A stretch of DNA of 64,000 nucleotides from Inquilinus sp. KBS0705 (lineage in GTDB: Bacteria > Bacteroidota > Bacteroidia > Sphingobacteriales > Sphingobacteriaceae), in assembly GCA_005938025.2 (NCBI GenBank), contig VCCI02000001.1:2454618-2518617 (forward strand), read 5' to 3'. The stretch's first letter is position 1; each line of letters begins with the position of its first letter. Position numbers and translations under genes: made by a program. Shown here one piece after another: positions 24,632 to 33,468 of this stretch. Under the pieces are notes generated by a model. The model saw only the letters and a program-made list of their open reading frames with translations. It was not told the origin of the DNA and did no database searches.

Positions 24632-25777
24632 TTAAACTACCTTATTCACTCCAGGCACTTTTACCAACAGCAGGCCCAGCAAAAAGCTTAATGATACTGC
24701 CAGCGGGGCTACTACCAATAACTTTAAAGCAGGGTCTACCGCCCAGTTACGCAAACCAACTGATAGGGATATAACCAATAAAGGGTGAAAAATATACACT
24801 GCGAACGTGCTACGCGATAGTTTGCCCATAAAAGCCGAATAGCCGTTCCACTTGTGTTTACCAATGCAAAGCAGTGCAGTAACAATGGTAAAACCAACAA
24901 CCTGCTCCCATACGGCATACCATAATTGCTGCCAGTGAAAACCAACGGTAAACCGCTCTACCGGGAAACCTATAGTTTTACGGGCGATGAAAAACAACGG
25001 GAAGCCCAAAAATATGACCAATAAGGCTATAGTGCGCATGCGCCTGCCTGTTTTATAATCGGCATTGTTTATCCATTTGCTGCGCGATGCTATTAACCCC
25101 AATATAAACATGGCAATGTATTGTGTAAAATGCGCCGGCTGAAAACCAAGCGGCTTTATTTCAAAGCCAACCGGGCAAAATACCCGCACCAAAAAGGTGA
25201 TTAGCCCTATGCCTGCAGCAAACAATATTATACGGCCCGCGGTTGGCAATTTAGCCGCCTTAATGGTGTGGCTGCTTAGGCCCCGGTACAGGGCATATAA
25301 TAAGGTAAACATCAGTAGTGCTAATACAAACCACAGCACCCCAAAGCTTATCCAGCCATCAAAACCGCTTAAGTATTGTAAATAGGTAATGTTATGTCCT
25401 TCGGCCCAGCGGTAGGATATATAACTGAGAAAAGGCGACAGGATAAGCGAATAAAAAACCAAGGGGATACCCAATCTAATCAGCCTATCGGTTATAAATT
25501 TGGCAGGGCCTTTCTTATCATAGGATGACGGCACAAACAGCGCGGACAGAAAAAAGAAGAACCCCATGAAAAAGGCCTGGTTAACCGATACAAAAATGGT
25601 CATGGGCAATAAAGCGCCAAGCAGGGTTGTTTTTTGAGTATAGTACCAGCCGCCCGGTGCGCCATAGGTAATAAAGGTATGGTGCAGTATTACCAATACG
25701 GTAAGCACTACTTTAAGGTGATCGATATAATTGATCTTAGCTTTAGGCTGAACGAGGGCCGCTTTGTCTTCGGGCAT
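24632..25777 (-). CDS. Acyltransferase 3 family membrane protein
   Basis: 381 residues with about 10 membrane helices. N-terminal YIDHLKVVLTVLVILHHTFI carries the His near the membrane surface that is typical of the acyltransferase 3 (OafB/OpgC-like) group. The group moves acyl or succinyl residues onto extracellular sugars. The subtype resembles glucan-modifying members (long periplasmic loops, WYTQKT), but the substrate is not known. 62 bases separate it from surE on the same strand; no terminator lies between, so it might share its transcript. Confidence 0.85.
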   Translation of the reverse strand: MPEDKAALVQPKAKINYIDHLKVVLTVLVILHHTFITYGAPGGWYYTQKTTLLGALLPMTIFVSVNQAFFMGFFFFLSALFVPSSYDKKGPAKFITDRLIRLGIPLVFYSLILSPFLSYISYRWAEGHNITYLQYLSGFDGWISFGVLWFVLALLMFTLLYALYRGLSSHTIKAAKLPTAGRIILFAAGIGLITFLVRVFCPVGFEIKPLGFQPAHFTQYIAMFILGLIASRSKWINNADYKTGRRMRTIALLVIFLGFPLFFIARKTIGFPVERFTVGFHWQQLWYAVWEQVVGFTIVTALLCIGKHKWNGYSAFMGKLSRSTFAVYIFHPLLVISLSVGLRNWAVDPALKLLVVAPLAVSLSFLLGLLLVKVPGVNKVV

Positions 25778-25816
25778 AATGTTATAGGTGATAAGGTGGC
25801 TAAAAATACCTAAATT

Positions 25817-27154
25817 TTAATCAACCTTAACTTTAATTGCATTTACCCATAATGTATGCCTGTCTATTGTTTTTTTGAAGTTGTTTAGCAGGTAATTTTT
25901 ATCTGCTTTAACCTTACCGCTAAATACCTGCTTGCCATTGGCTATCACAATTACCGGCTTCTCTAAATCCACCATTATCGGGCTTATCAGCAATTCTACC
26001 TCGCCCACGCGCGATGTTTGCAGAGTAAATGTGTTGTCACGGTAACTGGCTTTAACTGCTGCGCCTTTCTTTACATAGCCATATTGAACCCGATTTTCTA
26101 ACCATGTTTTATGTCTTTTATCATATGCTTTTGTTGTAAAAGGCACATGCCAGTTGGCGGCTTTAGTAGCGGTATCAATAGTAATAAGCTTTAACCAATC
26201 GCAGGAATTGTATATATCGCTACGTTGTGCTTCCCAGTAAACCGAACTATGGAAAAGAGTACGCTTAATACCTTTCATAAATATGCAGGCCAACGGTACA
26301 TCTTTGTCCAAATGTTTATCAAAATGCTGGTAACCTATATATTCCTTGTAAAATACATTTTGATCGATTGTTTTTAACGAATCAATAATAATACGTGCTT
26401 GTTGTATAGGCCGCAGGTCATCCAAATCGGAATGCACAACATAGAATGGCCGATTTTGAATATTACGAATATAGAAATCACGGGCAAATAGATTCTCCAG
26501 CATCGAATTATAGGCAACTATGCCTGCAAAAGCATCGGGTATATAAACCCCTAACCCCAGCGCGCCATCTGCCCCATCAGAATGGCCAAATGCGTAAACA
26601 CGATTATCGTCGATATTTAAAACCTTTTTTAGCGATACCAGTATCTGGTTCAATACCTTAAAGGTTACGTTGGGCGTACTATTAGCTACTACCCAGCTAA
26701 AATTTTTTCTCTCGTCAGCTATAGGCCGTATAACAATATAGTTTTGCGCTTTTAAGGCATCAAATAAAACATCTTCCTCGCTATTAGCCAAACTATCAAT
26801 ATCGCTGAATTTACTTTGCCCTGTAGCCCCGTGCAGCATCATCACACAAGCATTTTTAACCGTATTTTTATAGGTTGTTGGGATATACACATGTAATGGC
26901 ACTTTGCCGTAAGTAGCATCGGTGTAATAGAAATTATAATCGCGCCCGGTTTCCTTCACATTGGGATAAGCTGACCAATTAGAAAGCAGTTTAAGCGCTC
27001 CATCCGCATCAATTTTAGGATTAGCAGCAATTTGTTCAATAGTTTTATCTACGGAGCTTACCAATGATAATACAGGCGCTTTGCTTTGGGCAAATAACAG
27101 CGCAGGAAAAAAGGCACAAAGCAACAGGAACACTTTACATACAGGTATTTTCAT
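25817..27154 (-). CDS. Secreted alpha/beta-hydrolase (esterase-like)
   Basis: 445 residues with a signal peptide (1-22, ending LLFAQ). The central domain (about 95-310) has esterase/PHB-depolymerase-like features: VMMLHGATGQSKFSD around the oxyanion hole, nucleophile Ser in YAFGHSDGADGALG (G-H-S-D-G) and a late His in YIGYQHFDKHLDKD. A C-terminal beta domain (about 360-445) probably aids substrate binding or secretion. Predicted periplasmic or exported carboxylesterase; substrate unknown. 40 bases upstream of the acyltransferase gene on the same strand, so a shared role in acyl-group turnover is possible. Confidence 0.75.
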   Translation of the reverse strand: MKIPVCKVFLLLCAFFPALLFAQSKAPVLSLVSSVDKTIEQIAANPKIDADGALKLLSNWSAYPNVKETGRDYNFYYTDATYGKVPLHVYIPTTYKNTVKNACVMMLHGATGQSKFSDIDSLANSEEDVLFDALKAQNYIVIRPIADERKNFSWVVANSTPNVTFKVLNQILVSLKKVLNIDDNRVYAFGHSDGADGALGLGVYIPDAFAGIVAYNSMLENLFARDFYIRNIQNRPFYVVHSDLDDLRPIQQARIIIDSLKTIDQNVFYKEYIGYQHFDKHLDKDVPLACIFMKGIKRTLFHSSVYWEAQRSDIYNSCDWLKLITIDTATKAANWHVPFTTKAYDKRHKTWLENRVQYGYVKKGAAVKASYRDNTFTLQTSRVGEVELLISPIMVDLEKPVIVIANGKQVFSGKVKADKNYLLNNFKKTIDRHTLWVNAIKVKVD

Positions 27155-27213
27155 GTTAATAGTTTAGTTTGATAGAAAAGACAGCCTTACCTTCTTAACG
27201 TTGCACCAAACAC

Positions 27214-27241
27214 AACAAAAAAGCCCCGAAACTCGGGGCTC
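27214..27241 (-). terminator. Terminator of csbD-like gene
   Basis: Minus strand AGCCCCGA, loop GTT, TCGGGGCT followed by TTTTTT. It begins 43 bases after the stop of the CsbD-like gene. Confidence 0.85.
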
Positions 27242-27283
27242 TCTATTTAATTTAACTGAGGCTAAATAACCTCTTATCGCTAA

Positions 27284-27469
27284 CTACAAACTGTTTATCC
27301 AATCAACCAGTTCTTCGCGGGTTTTACCGGTTTTTTGCTGGATGCGGCCTAAAGTTTCATCGTCCTTACCTTCTTCGTGGGCCAGGTCATCATCGGTCAG
27401 GTCGCCGTATGCTTGTTTTATTTTTCCTTTCAGCTCGTTCCAGCCGCCTTTTAATTCTAACTTATCCAT
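27284..27469 (-). CDS. CsbD-like stress protein
   Basis: 61 residues, whole protein matching the CsbD pattern: [20 protein letters not shown] then [18 protein letters not shown]. These small soluble helical proteins are induced by general stress in many bacteria; molecular role unknown. An AAAAAGGAG stretch lies 8 bases before the ATG, a stronger ribosome-binding site than most genes here. Monocistronic with its own terminator. Confidence 0.9.
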   Translation of the reverse strand: MDKLELKGGWNELKGKIKQAYGDLTDDDLAHEEGKDDETLGRIQQKTGKTREELVDWINSL

Positions 27470-27540
27470 GATGTGTTCTCCTTTTTAGATGTATTAGAAG
27501 AACAGGCAGATCATACTTTAGTTTTTACGAATTGGACAAA

Positions 27541-27610
27541 GAAGCAAGAAAACAAGAGGCAAGAACCAAGAGGTAAAATGCACACTCTTGATTCCTGACT
27601 CCAAAATTCT
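27541..27610. repeat. Degenerate CAAGAGG-type direct repeats
   Basis: Short imperfect repeats of CAAGAA/CAAGAGG (27545-27575) followed by the opposite-strand form CTCTTGATTCCTG / TTCTTGGCTCC (27584-27618) make a loose palindrome between acs and csbD. No function apparent; possibly the transcript end of acs. Confidence 0.4.
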
Positions 27611-27622
27611 TGGCTCCTCTCC

Positions 27623-29524
27623 CTACAACGCCCCTTCTTTTATCTCTTCCACCACAGCAGGGTCAAGCAAAGTACTAGTGTCACCTAAATTGCTGGTATC
27701 ACCCTCGGCTATTTTACGCAGTATGCGGCGCATAATTTTACCCGACCGTGTTTTAGGCAAGCCGCTTACAAACTGTATCTTATCAGGTTTGGCTATGGCG
27801 CCAATAATGCGCGATACCGTCATCATAATATCTTTACGGGTAAGCTCAGGGTCGCCGTGTTGGTTAGGGCATACCACAAAGGCATATACACCCTGGCCTT
27901 TTATATCGTGCGGGTAACCAACTACCGCGCTTTCAACCACGGTACTGTGCATGTTAATGGCATTTTCTACCTCGGCAGTACCAATGCGGTGGCCCGATAC
28001 ATTCAGCACGTCATCTACACGGCCGGTAATTCGGTAATAGCCATCTTTATCGCGCAGGCAGCCATCGCCTGTAAAATAAAGATTAGGGTAAGTAGCAAAA
28101 TAAGTAGTGCGGCAACGTTCGTGGTCGCCATAAGTGGTGCGCAGCATACCCGGCCACGGGAATTTGATACAAAGGTTACCGCTAACGCCGTTACCCTTAA
28201 TCTCGTTGCCGCTTTCGTCTACCAAAATTGGTTGCACGCCCGGCAACGGCAGCGTGGCATAGCCAGGTTTAGTTGGCGTTACACCTGCTATGGGCGATAT
28301 CATGAAGCCTCCGGTTTCGGTTTGCCACCAGGTATCAACAATTGGGCATTTACCCTGGCCTATCTTTTCATCAAACCAGTGCCATGCTTCCTCGTTTATC
28401 GGCTCGCCTACCGAGCCTAATTTTTTAAGCGAGCTAAAATCCTTGCCTTTAATTACGTTATCGCCAAAGCTCATTAGCGAGCGGATAGCCGTTGGCGCGG
28501 TATATAATATGTTTACCTTAAATTTTTCTACAATATCCCACAGGCGGCCTGCATTAGGGAAGGTTGGTATACCTTCGAATAATACACTTGTAGCCCCCTG
28601 CATAAGCGGACCGTAAGCAATGTACGAGTGACCGGTTATCCAGCCGATATCTGCCGTACAAAAATAAACTTCGCCGGGTTGGTATTGGAATGCAGTGCTA
28701 AAGGTATAGCCCGTATAAACCATGTAACCGCCGCAAGTGTGTACCACACCCTTTGGCTTACCTGTTGAACCTGATGTGTACAGGATGAACAGCATATCTT
28801 CGGCATCCATCTCTTCGGCAGGGCAATCGGGGTTGCCTTGGGTTTCTACCTTTTTAACTTCATCTTCCCACCACACATCACGGCCTTTTATCATTGATAC
28901 CGGGGTATGGCTGCGGGTTAAAACTATTACTCGTTTAATAGACGGGCATTGTACCAGGGCATCGTCTATGATAGATTTTAAGGGCACCTCTTTAGTCCCC
29001 CTGAAACTGCCATCGGCGGTTATAACAATATTGCATTCTGCATCCTTTATCCTATCGGCAATAGATTGCGCCGAAAAGCCCCCAAACACCACCGAATGTA
29101 CCGCGCCTATACGGGCGCAGGCTAAAACGGCTATGGCCAATTCGGGCACCATAGGCATATATATACATATACGGTCGCCTTTTTTGGCCCCATTGTTTTT
29201 TAATACATTGGCAAACTGGCAAACCTTATCGTGCAGTTGTTTATACGATAATATACGATGGTCTTCGGTTGGGTCGTTAGGCTCCCATATAATGGCAGGC
29301 GTATCGCCATTCTTCTCTAAATGACGGTCGAGGCAGTTTTCGGTAATGTTTAATTTGGCTCCCTGGAACCATTTGATATCCGGCTCCTTAAAGTTCCAGT
29401 CCAATACCTTATCCCACTTCTTTTTCCATAAAAAATTATCGGCAATTTCTGCCCAAAATTGTTCAGGTTGCTCAACGCTTTTGCGGTAAACCTGGTGGTA
29501 TTCGTCAAATGATTTAATTTGCAT
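27623..29524 (-). CDS. acs: Acetyl-CoA synthetase
   Basis: 633 residues, AMP-forming. Converts acetate, ATP and CoA to acetyl-CoA in the cytoplasm. ANL-family motifs: LYTSGSTGKPKGVVHTCGG (P-loop), WWQTETGGFM, YFTGDGCLRDKDGYYRITGR, DDVLNVSGHRIGTAEVE (hinge), and the C-terminal PKTRSGKIMRRILRK whose K596 is the usual regulatory acetylation site. Full length. A TTG-19-ATAGTCTTTG promoter-like element ends two bases before the ATG, so its leader may be very short. Confidence 0.95.
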   Translation of the reverse strand: MQIKSFDEYHQVYRKSVEQPEQFWAEIADNFLWKKKWDKVLDWNFKEPDIKWFQGAKLNITENCLDRHLEKNGDTPAIIWEPNDPTEDHRILSYKQLHDKVCQFANVLKNNGAKKGDRICIYMPMVPELAIAVLACARIGAVHSVVFGGFSAQSIADRIKDAECNIVITADGSFRGTKEVPLKSIIDDALVQCPSIKRVIVLTRSHTPVSMIKGRDVWWEDEVKKVETQGNPDCPAEEMDAEDMLFILYTSGSTGKPKGVVHTCGGYMVYTGYTFSTAFQYQPGEVYFCTADIGWITGHSYIAYGPLMQGATSVLFEGIPTFPNAGRLWDIVEKFKVNILYTAPTAIRSLMSFGDNVIKGKDFSSLKKLGSVGEPINEEAWHWFDEKIGQGKCPIVDTWWQTETGGFMISPIAGVTPTKPGYATLPLPGVQPILVDESGNEIKGNGVSGNLCIKFPWPGMLRTTYGDHERCRTTYFATYPNLYFTGDGCLRDKDGYYRITGRVDDVLNVSGHRIGTAEVENAINMHSTVVESAVVGYPHDIKGQGVYAFVVCPNQHGDPELTRKDIMMTVSRIIGAIAKPDKIQFVSGLPKTRSGKIMRRILRKIAEGDTSNLGDTSTLLDPAVVEEIKEGAL

Positions 29525-29669
29525 AACAAAGACTATAAATGGTGGCGTAAATTAGCAATTTGTTATTAAAAACGTTACTTATTAAAAAAATTTAAAAAGT
29601 TGTTTTCATGTAGATTCTAAAGGCAAAAACAGGTGCAAAAAAGAATTTTAAATATTTTTTAAATCACTG

Positions 29670-29700
29670 TTGCCTATTTCACTTAAAAAGCTGATATTTG
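29670..29700 (+). promoter_or_regulatory. Promoter of the rpmB-rpmG block
   Basis: TTG (29670-29672), 20 bases, GATATTTG (29693-29700), one mismatch to TAnnTTTG. About 40 bases upstream of rpmB. Confidence 0.55.
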
Positions 29701-29744
29701 CAAACTCTTTTTAGAAGAAGAGCGAGATTTAAAAAATATTTGTC

Positions 29745-29978
29745 ATGTCAAGAATTTGTGATTTAACAGGAAAAGGCTACATGAACGGTAACAGCGTATC
29801 AAATTCGAACGCTAAAACCAAACGTAAGTTCTATCCAAACTTACAGCTTAAAAGGTTTTACATCCCCGAAGAAGATAAATGGATCACTTTAAAAGTGTCT
29901 ACTTCTGCTGTTAAAACTATCAGCAAACACGGTATTACTGCTTGTATTAACAAGTTTGTAAAAAAGGGTTCTATATAA
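29745..29978 (+). CDS. rpmB: 50S ribosomal protein L28
   Basis: 77 residues, normal length. MSRICDLTGKGYMNGNSVS, then AKTKRKFYPNLQLKRFYIPE and SVSTSAVKTISKHGI-like C-terminal pattern are diagnostic. Component of the large ribosomal subunit. Leads the rpmB-rpmG-DUF4295 unit. A zinc-type CxxC is absent, as usual for the C-minus form. Confidence 0.97.
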   Translation: MSRICDLTGKGYMNGNSVSNSNAKTKRKFYPNLQLKRFYIPEEDKWITLKVSTSAVKTISKHGITACINKFVKKGSI

Positions 29979-30022
29979 TAACATCGTACTGCGGTTACGT
30001 AGCACGTAAAAAATAAAATAAG

Positions 30023-30205
30023 ATGGCTAAGAAAGGCAACAGGGTTCAGGTAATTTTAGAATGCACAGAGCACAAAACCAGCGGCATGCCGGGTATGTCT
30101 CGTTACATTACCACCAAAAATAAAAAGAATACTACCGAAAGACTGGAAATGAAAAAATTTAACCCGGTTTTACGTAAAGTAACTGTACATAAAGAAATTA
30201 AGTAA
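30023..30205 (+). CDS. rpmG: 50S ribosomal protein L33
   Basis: 60 residues, whole-length match: [34 protein letters not shown] and [14 protein letters not shown]. The paired zinc cysteines are not present (only C13), so this is the zinc-independent form. Starts 44 bases after rpmB. Confidence 0.97.
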   Translation: MAKKGNRVQVILECTEHKTSGMPGMSRYITTKNKKNTTERLEMKKFNPVLRKVTVHKEIK

Positions 30206-30290
30206 TTAGTTAATTAGCTTGATTAGCCGGTTTTTACCGCAACAATTAAAGCATAGTTCACTAACTCACTCATTCAATAATTAAAAAGAC

Positions 30291-30455
30291 ATGGCAAAGA
30301 AAGTAGTTGCAACCCTGAAAGTAGCAGGTAAAGGAAAAGAGTTTTCGAAAGTGATAACAATGATCAAATCACCACGTACAGGTGCTTACTCATTTAAAGA
30401 ACAAATTGTACCTAACGATAACATCAAAGATGCAATTGCAGGTAAAACCCTGTAA
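30291..30455 (+). CDS. DUF4295 ribosome-linked small protein
   Basis: 54 residues from ATG 30291: MAKKVVATLKVAGKGKEFSK, MIKSPRTGAYSF and KEQIVPNDNIKDAI. In Bacteroidota a protein of this size and sequence regularly follows rpmG and is listed as DUF4295. Basic and short, as expected for a ribosome-associated factor; its role is not known to me. It closes the ribosomal block before a weak terminator. Confidence 0.9.
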   Translation: MAKKVVATLKVAGKGKEFSKVITMIKSPRTGAYSFKEQIVPNDNIKDAIAGKTL

Positions 30456-30473
30456 TCACTTTTGCTAAAAATA

Positions 30474-30512
30474 TAAAAGCCGTCTTGTACACACGAGAGG
30501 GCTTTTTTTATT
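30474..30512 (+). terminator. Weak terminator after the ribosomal block
   Basis: AAAAGCC pairs with GGGCTTTT around an imperfect inner stem, followed by a T-rich run. Confidence 0.55.
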
Positions 30513-30551
30513 GTATCCAGATGACGCTAACCAAATAGCTAAGCAGATAAT

Positions 30552-30572
30552 AATCTGCATATTTGCACATCT
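30552..30572 (+). repeat. Shared 21-mer upstream of ftsY
   Basis: AATCTGCATATTTGCACATC(T), found again with one change upstream of parC at 43531-43551. It includes CATATTTG, one mismatch to the -7 box, so it may be the ftsY promoter. A further ATCTGCACATTTA repeat lies between it and the ATG. Confidence 0.5.
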
Positions 30573-30593
30573 AAAAATCTGCACATTTACAAC

Positions 30594-31556
30594 ATGGGAT
30601 TATTTGATTTTTTTAAGAAAAAAGAAACCACGCAGCAGGAACAGCAGGCGCTTGATACCGGTTTAGAAAAAACCAAGGATAACTTTTTTTCGAAGCTAAC
30701 CAAGGTAGTAGCCGGTAAATCAACCGTTGATGAAGATGTGTTGGACGACCTGGAAGAAGTGCTGGTAACATCAGATGTTGGCGTAAGTACCACCCTCAAA
30801 ATTATTCAGCGTATAGAGGCACGTGTGGCCCGCGATAAATATGTAGGCACATCTGAGCTGAACAACCTTTTAAAGGACGAGATACAGCAGCTGCTTGCCG
30901 AAAACAACAGCAACGATTTTCAGAATTTTGAATACGGCAACCATAAACCTTATGTAATAATGGTGGTTGGTGTTAATGGTGTGGGTAAAACCACTACAAT
31001 TGGCAAATTGGCCCACAAACTAAAACAAGCCGGTAACCAGGTGGTGCTGGGCGCTGCGGATACCTTCCGCGCGGCAGCGGTAGACCAGTTGCAGCTTTGG
31101 GGCAAACGTGTTGATGTAAAGGTAGTAGCGCAGCCAATGGGTAGCGACCCTGCATCGGTAGCTTACGATACGCTGCGATCGGCAGTGGCCAATGGCGATG
31201 ATGTGGCAATTATAGATACCGCAGGTCGTTTACATAATAAGGTAGGCCTGATGAACGAGCTTACCAAAATTAAAAACGTAATGCAAAAGGTGGTGCCTGA
31301 TGCCCCGCACGAGATATTACTGGTGCTTGATGCCTCAACAGGGCAAAACGCTATTGAGCAATGCAAGCAATTTACCGAAGCTACTGCGGTTAACGCGCTG
31401 GCCCTAACCAAACTGGATGGTACGGCAAAAGGCGGCGTGGTAATAGGCATATCTGACCAGTTTAAAATACCGGTAAAATACATAGGTGTAGGCGAAGGAA
31501 TGGACCATTTACAACTGTTTGACAGGCAAGCGTTTGTAGATAGTTTATTTAAATGA
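30594..31556 (+). CDS. ftsY: Signal recognition particle receptor FtsY
   Basis: 320 residues. GTPase that docks SRP-ribosome complexes at the membrane. An N domain with a short N-terminal amphipathic helix (GLFDFFKKKE) replaces the long acidic A domain of E. coli. The G domain has GVNGVGKTTTIGKLA (P-loop), AADTFRAAAVDQL, DTAGRLHNK and TKLDGTAKGG, ending YIGVGEGMDHLQLFD. Its stop codon lies inside the left inverted repeat of the following GxxExxY cassette. Confidence 0.97.
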   Translation: MGLFDFFKKKETTQQEQQALDTGLEKTKDNFFSKLTKVVAGKSTVDEDVLDDLEEVLVTSDVGVSTTLKIIQRIEARVARDKYVGTSELNNLLKDEIQQLLAENNSNDFQNFEYGNHKPYVIMVVGVNGVGKTTTIGKLAHKLKQAGNQVVLGAADTFRAAAVDQLQLWGKRVDVKVVAQPMGSDPASVAYDTLRSAVANGDDVAIIDTAGRLHNKVGLMNELTKIKNVMQKVVPDAPHEILLVLDASTGQNAIEQCKQFTEATAVNALALTKLDGTAKGGVVIGISDQFKIPVKYIGVGEGMDHLQLFDRQAFVDSLFK

Positions 31557-31585
31557 TTTCACTGATTTTGTTGATTCCACCGATT
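31555..31585. repeat. Left inverted repeat of the GxxExxY cassette
   Basis: GATTTCACTGATT ... CCACCGATT. Its reverse complement matches 31974-32008 at about 24 of 31 positions (77%), built from AATCxGTGAAATC words. Confidence 0.6.
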
Positions 31586-31587
31586 AA

Positions 31588-31964
31588 ATGGGAAGTGTTG
31601 AAAATGATCCGTTAACCGAAAAAATAATCGGTTGCTGCTTTGAAGTCCATAAGGCATTAGGTCCAGGATTTTTAGAGAAAGTTTATTCCAGGGCTCTTCA
31701 ACATCAGCTACAATTGAGTGGAATTGTATTTGAAGCTGAAAGGAGTTCAATTTGTTTTTTAAAGACAAAAATGTAGGTAAATTTAAATGCGATCTATTTA
31801 TCGAAAACAAAGTAATACTTGAGCTAAAATCTTATTCCGGCATTTATACACCGGTTCTTTTTCAGAAACAATTGCTATCCTATTTAAAAGCAAGTAATAT
31901 CCAAACAGGGTTGCTTATAAATTTCGGCAATGTAAGTTGCAGTGTTAAAAGGTTATCTGTGTAA
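31588..31964 (+). pseudogene. GxxExxY family protein gene with a frameshift
   Basis: The first frame (31588-31776) gives LTEKIIGCCFEVHKALGPGF and the family motif GFLEKVY (GxxExxY). The second frame (continuing to 31964) supplies KDKNVGKFKCDLFIENKVIL, ELKS, and the C-terminal LLINFGNVS. Together they make the normal length of about 125 residues. The break falls in a run of six T residues at about 31755: one more T restores SICFFKDKN. So either a recent mutation, a read error, or slippage. The family resembles PD-(D/E)XK nucleases (the E-x-K motif ELKS is present), but its function is not known. Flanked by inverted repeats. Confidence 0.8.
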
Positions 31965-31973
31965 GGGATAAAG

Positions 31974-32008
31974 AATCACTGAAATCATCTTAATCGGTGA
32001 AATCAGTG
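31974..32008. repeat. Right inverted repeat of the GxxExxY cassette
   Basis: AATCACTGAAATCATC ... GGTGAAATCAGTG, the inverted partner of 31555-31585; it ends 14 bases before the rimO ATG. Confidence 0.6.
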
Positions 32009-32022
32009 AAAAGAAAATAATA

Positions 32023-33357
32023 ATGAGAACAAAAGAAATTACAAAGCCGGTACTTAAAGCAAAACCCCGTGTAAACGTGGTTACCCTCGGCTGCTCAAAA
32101 AACATATACGATAGTGAAGTACTAATGGGCCAGCTTAAGGGCAACGCCTATGATGTAGTGCACGAATCGCAGCAGGTACGCAGCGATGATATCATCGTAA
32201 TTAATACCTGCGGCTTTATTGATAATGCTAAACAGGAATCGATAGATACCATTTTACAGTACAGCGAATTAAAAGAACAAGGCAAGGTTGGTAAAGTTAT
32301 TGTAACCGGCTGCCTAAGCGAGCGCTACAAGCCCGAACTGGAAGCCGAGATAACCAATGTGGATGCCTACTTTGGCACCAACGACCTGCAAAATATACTC
32401 ACCAACATAGGTGCCAATTACCGCCACGAATTAATTGGCGAGCGTTTACTAACTACCCCTTCGCATTTTGCTTATTTTAAAATTGCAGAGGGTTGTAACC
32501 GCCCATGTTCGTTTTGTGCCATACCATTAATGCGCGGCAAGCATGTAAGCACGCCTATTGACCAATTGGTTAAAAACGCCGAAAGCCTGGTAAAGAACGG
32601 CACTAAAGAGCTTATACTGATTGCCCAGGATTTGACCTATTACGGCCTTGATTTGTACGGCAAACGCAATCTGGACGAGCTTTTACGCCGCCTAAGCGAT
32701 GTAAACGGGGTTGAATGGATTAGGATGCAATATGCCTATCCCGCAGGCTTCCCGATGGAAGTTTTGGATGTAATGAACGAGCGCGACAATATTTGCAAGT
32801 ACATGGATATGCCGCTGCAGCACATTACCGATAATATGCTAAAATCAATGCGCAGAGGGCTAACCAAGCAAAAAACCATTGACGTAGTAAACCAGATACG
32901 CGATAAGGTGCCCGGTATAGCCATGCGTACCACGCTGATAACCGGCTACCCCGGCGAAACCCAGCAGGATTTTGAAGAAATGGCCCAATGGGTAGAAGAC
33001 ACGAAGTTTGACCGTCTGGGTTGCTTCACTTACTCACACGAAGAGAAAACACACGCCCACTCGCTGATAGATGATGTACCCGAGGAAGTAAAACAGGAAC
33101 GCGCCGATGCCATTATGGAAATTCAGCAGGGCATATCATTCGATAAAAACCAGGAGAAGATAGGCAATACTTATAAGGTGCTTATCGACAAAAAAGACGG
33201 CGGCTACTTTGTTGGCCGTACCGAATACGATTCGCCCGAGGTTGATAACGAGGTTTTAATAGATGCCAGCATAGATTATGCCGCCGTAGGCAGCTTTGTT
33301 AACGTAAAAATTAACACCGCCGAAGACTTTGACCTTTATGGACAAATTGTAAAATAA
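32023..33357 (+). CDS. rimO: Ribosomal protein S12 methylthiotransferase RimO
   Basis: 444 residues. Radical-SAM enzyme adding a methylthio group to Asp88-equivalent of ribosomal protein S12. The N-terminal UPF0004 domain has VTLGCSKNIYDSE and VTGCLSERYKPEL (first cluster cysteines). The radical-SAM core has CNRPCSFCAIP (CxxxCxxC), then IAQDLTYYG and MQYAYPAGF. A C-terminal TRAM domain (about 375-444) ends the protein. Complete and in normal order. Confidence 0.95.
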   Translation: MRTKEITKPVLKAKPRVNVVTLGCSKNIYDSEVLMGQLKGNAYDVVHESQQVRSDDIIVINTCGFIDNAKQESIDTILQYSELKEQGKVGKVIVTGCLSERYKPELEAEITNVDAYFGTNDLQNILTNIGANYRHELIGERLLTTPSHFAYFKIAEGCNRPCSFCAIPLMRGKHVSTPIDQLVKNAESLVKNGTKELILIAQDLTYYGLDLYGKRNLDELLRRLSDVNGVEWIRMQYAYPAGFPMEVLDVMNERDNICKYMDMPLQHITDNMLKSMRRGLTKQKTIDVVNQIRDKVPGIAMRTTLITGYPGETQQDFEEMAQWVEDTKFDRLGCFTYSHEEKTHAHSLIDDVPEEVKQERADAIMEIQQGISFDKNQEKIGNTYKVLIDKKDGGYFVGRTEYDSPEVDNEVLIDASIDYAAVGSFVNVKINTAEDFDLYGQIVK

Positions 33358-33394
33358 AACCCTTTTAGTACCGGCATTGTTGCCGTTTAGATTA

Positions 33395-33468
33395 TAAAAT
33401 CTAAATTCGACCTTTAGATATACACTTTTAGGCTCAATCTAAAATCGTACATCTACAATCGTAAATCA
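33395..33468. repeat. Degenerate direct repeats before bshC
   Basis: Loose repeats of AATCTAAAATCGTACATC / TACAATCGTAAATC run right up to the bshC start codon. They resemble the degenerate word repeats before ftsY and parC in style but not sequence. Confidence 0.4.

Noticed and set aside
28737..29324. 195-codon plus-strand frame opposite acs
   Set aside because: Shadow of the conserved acs gene.
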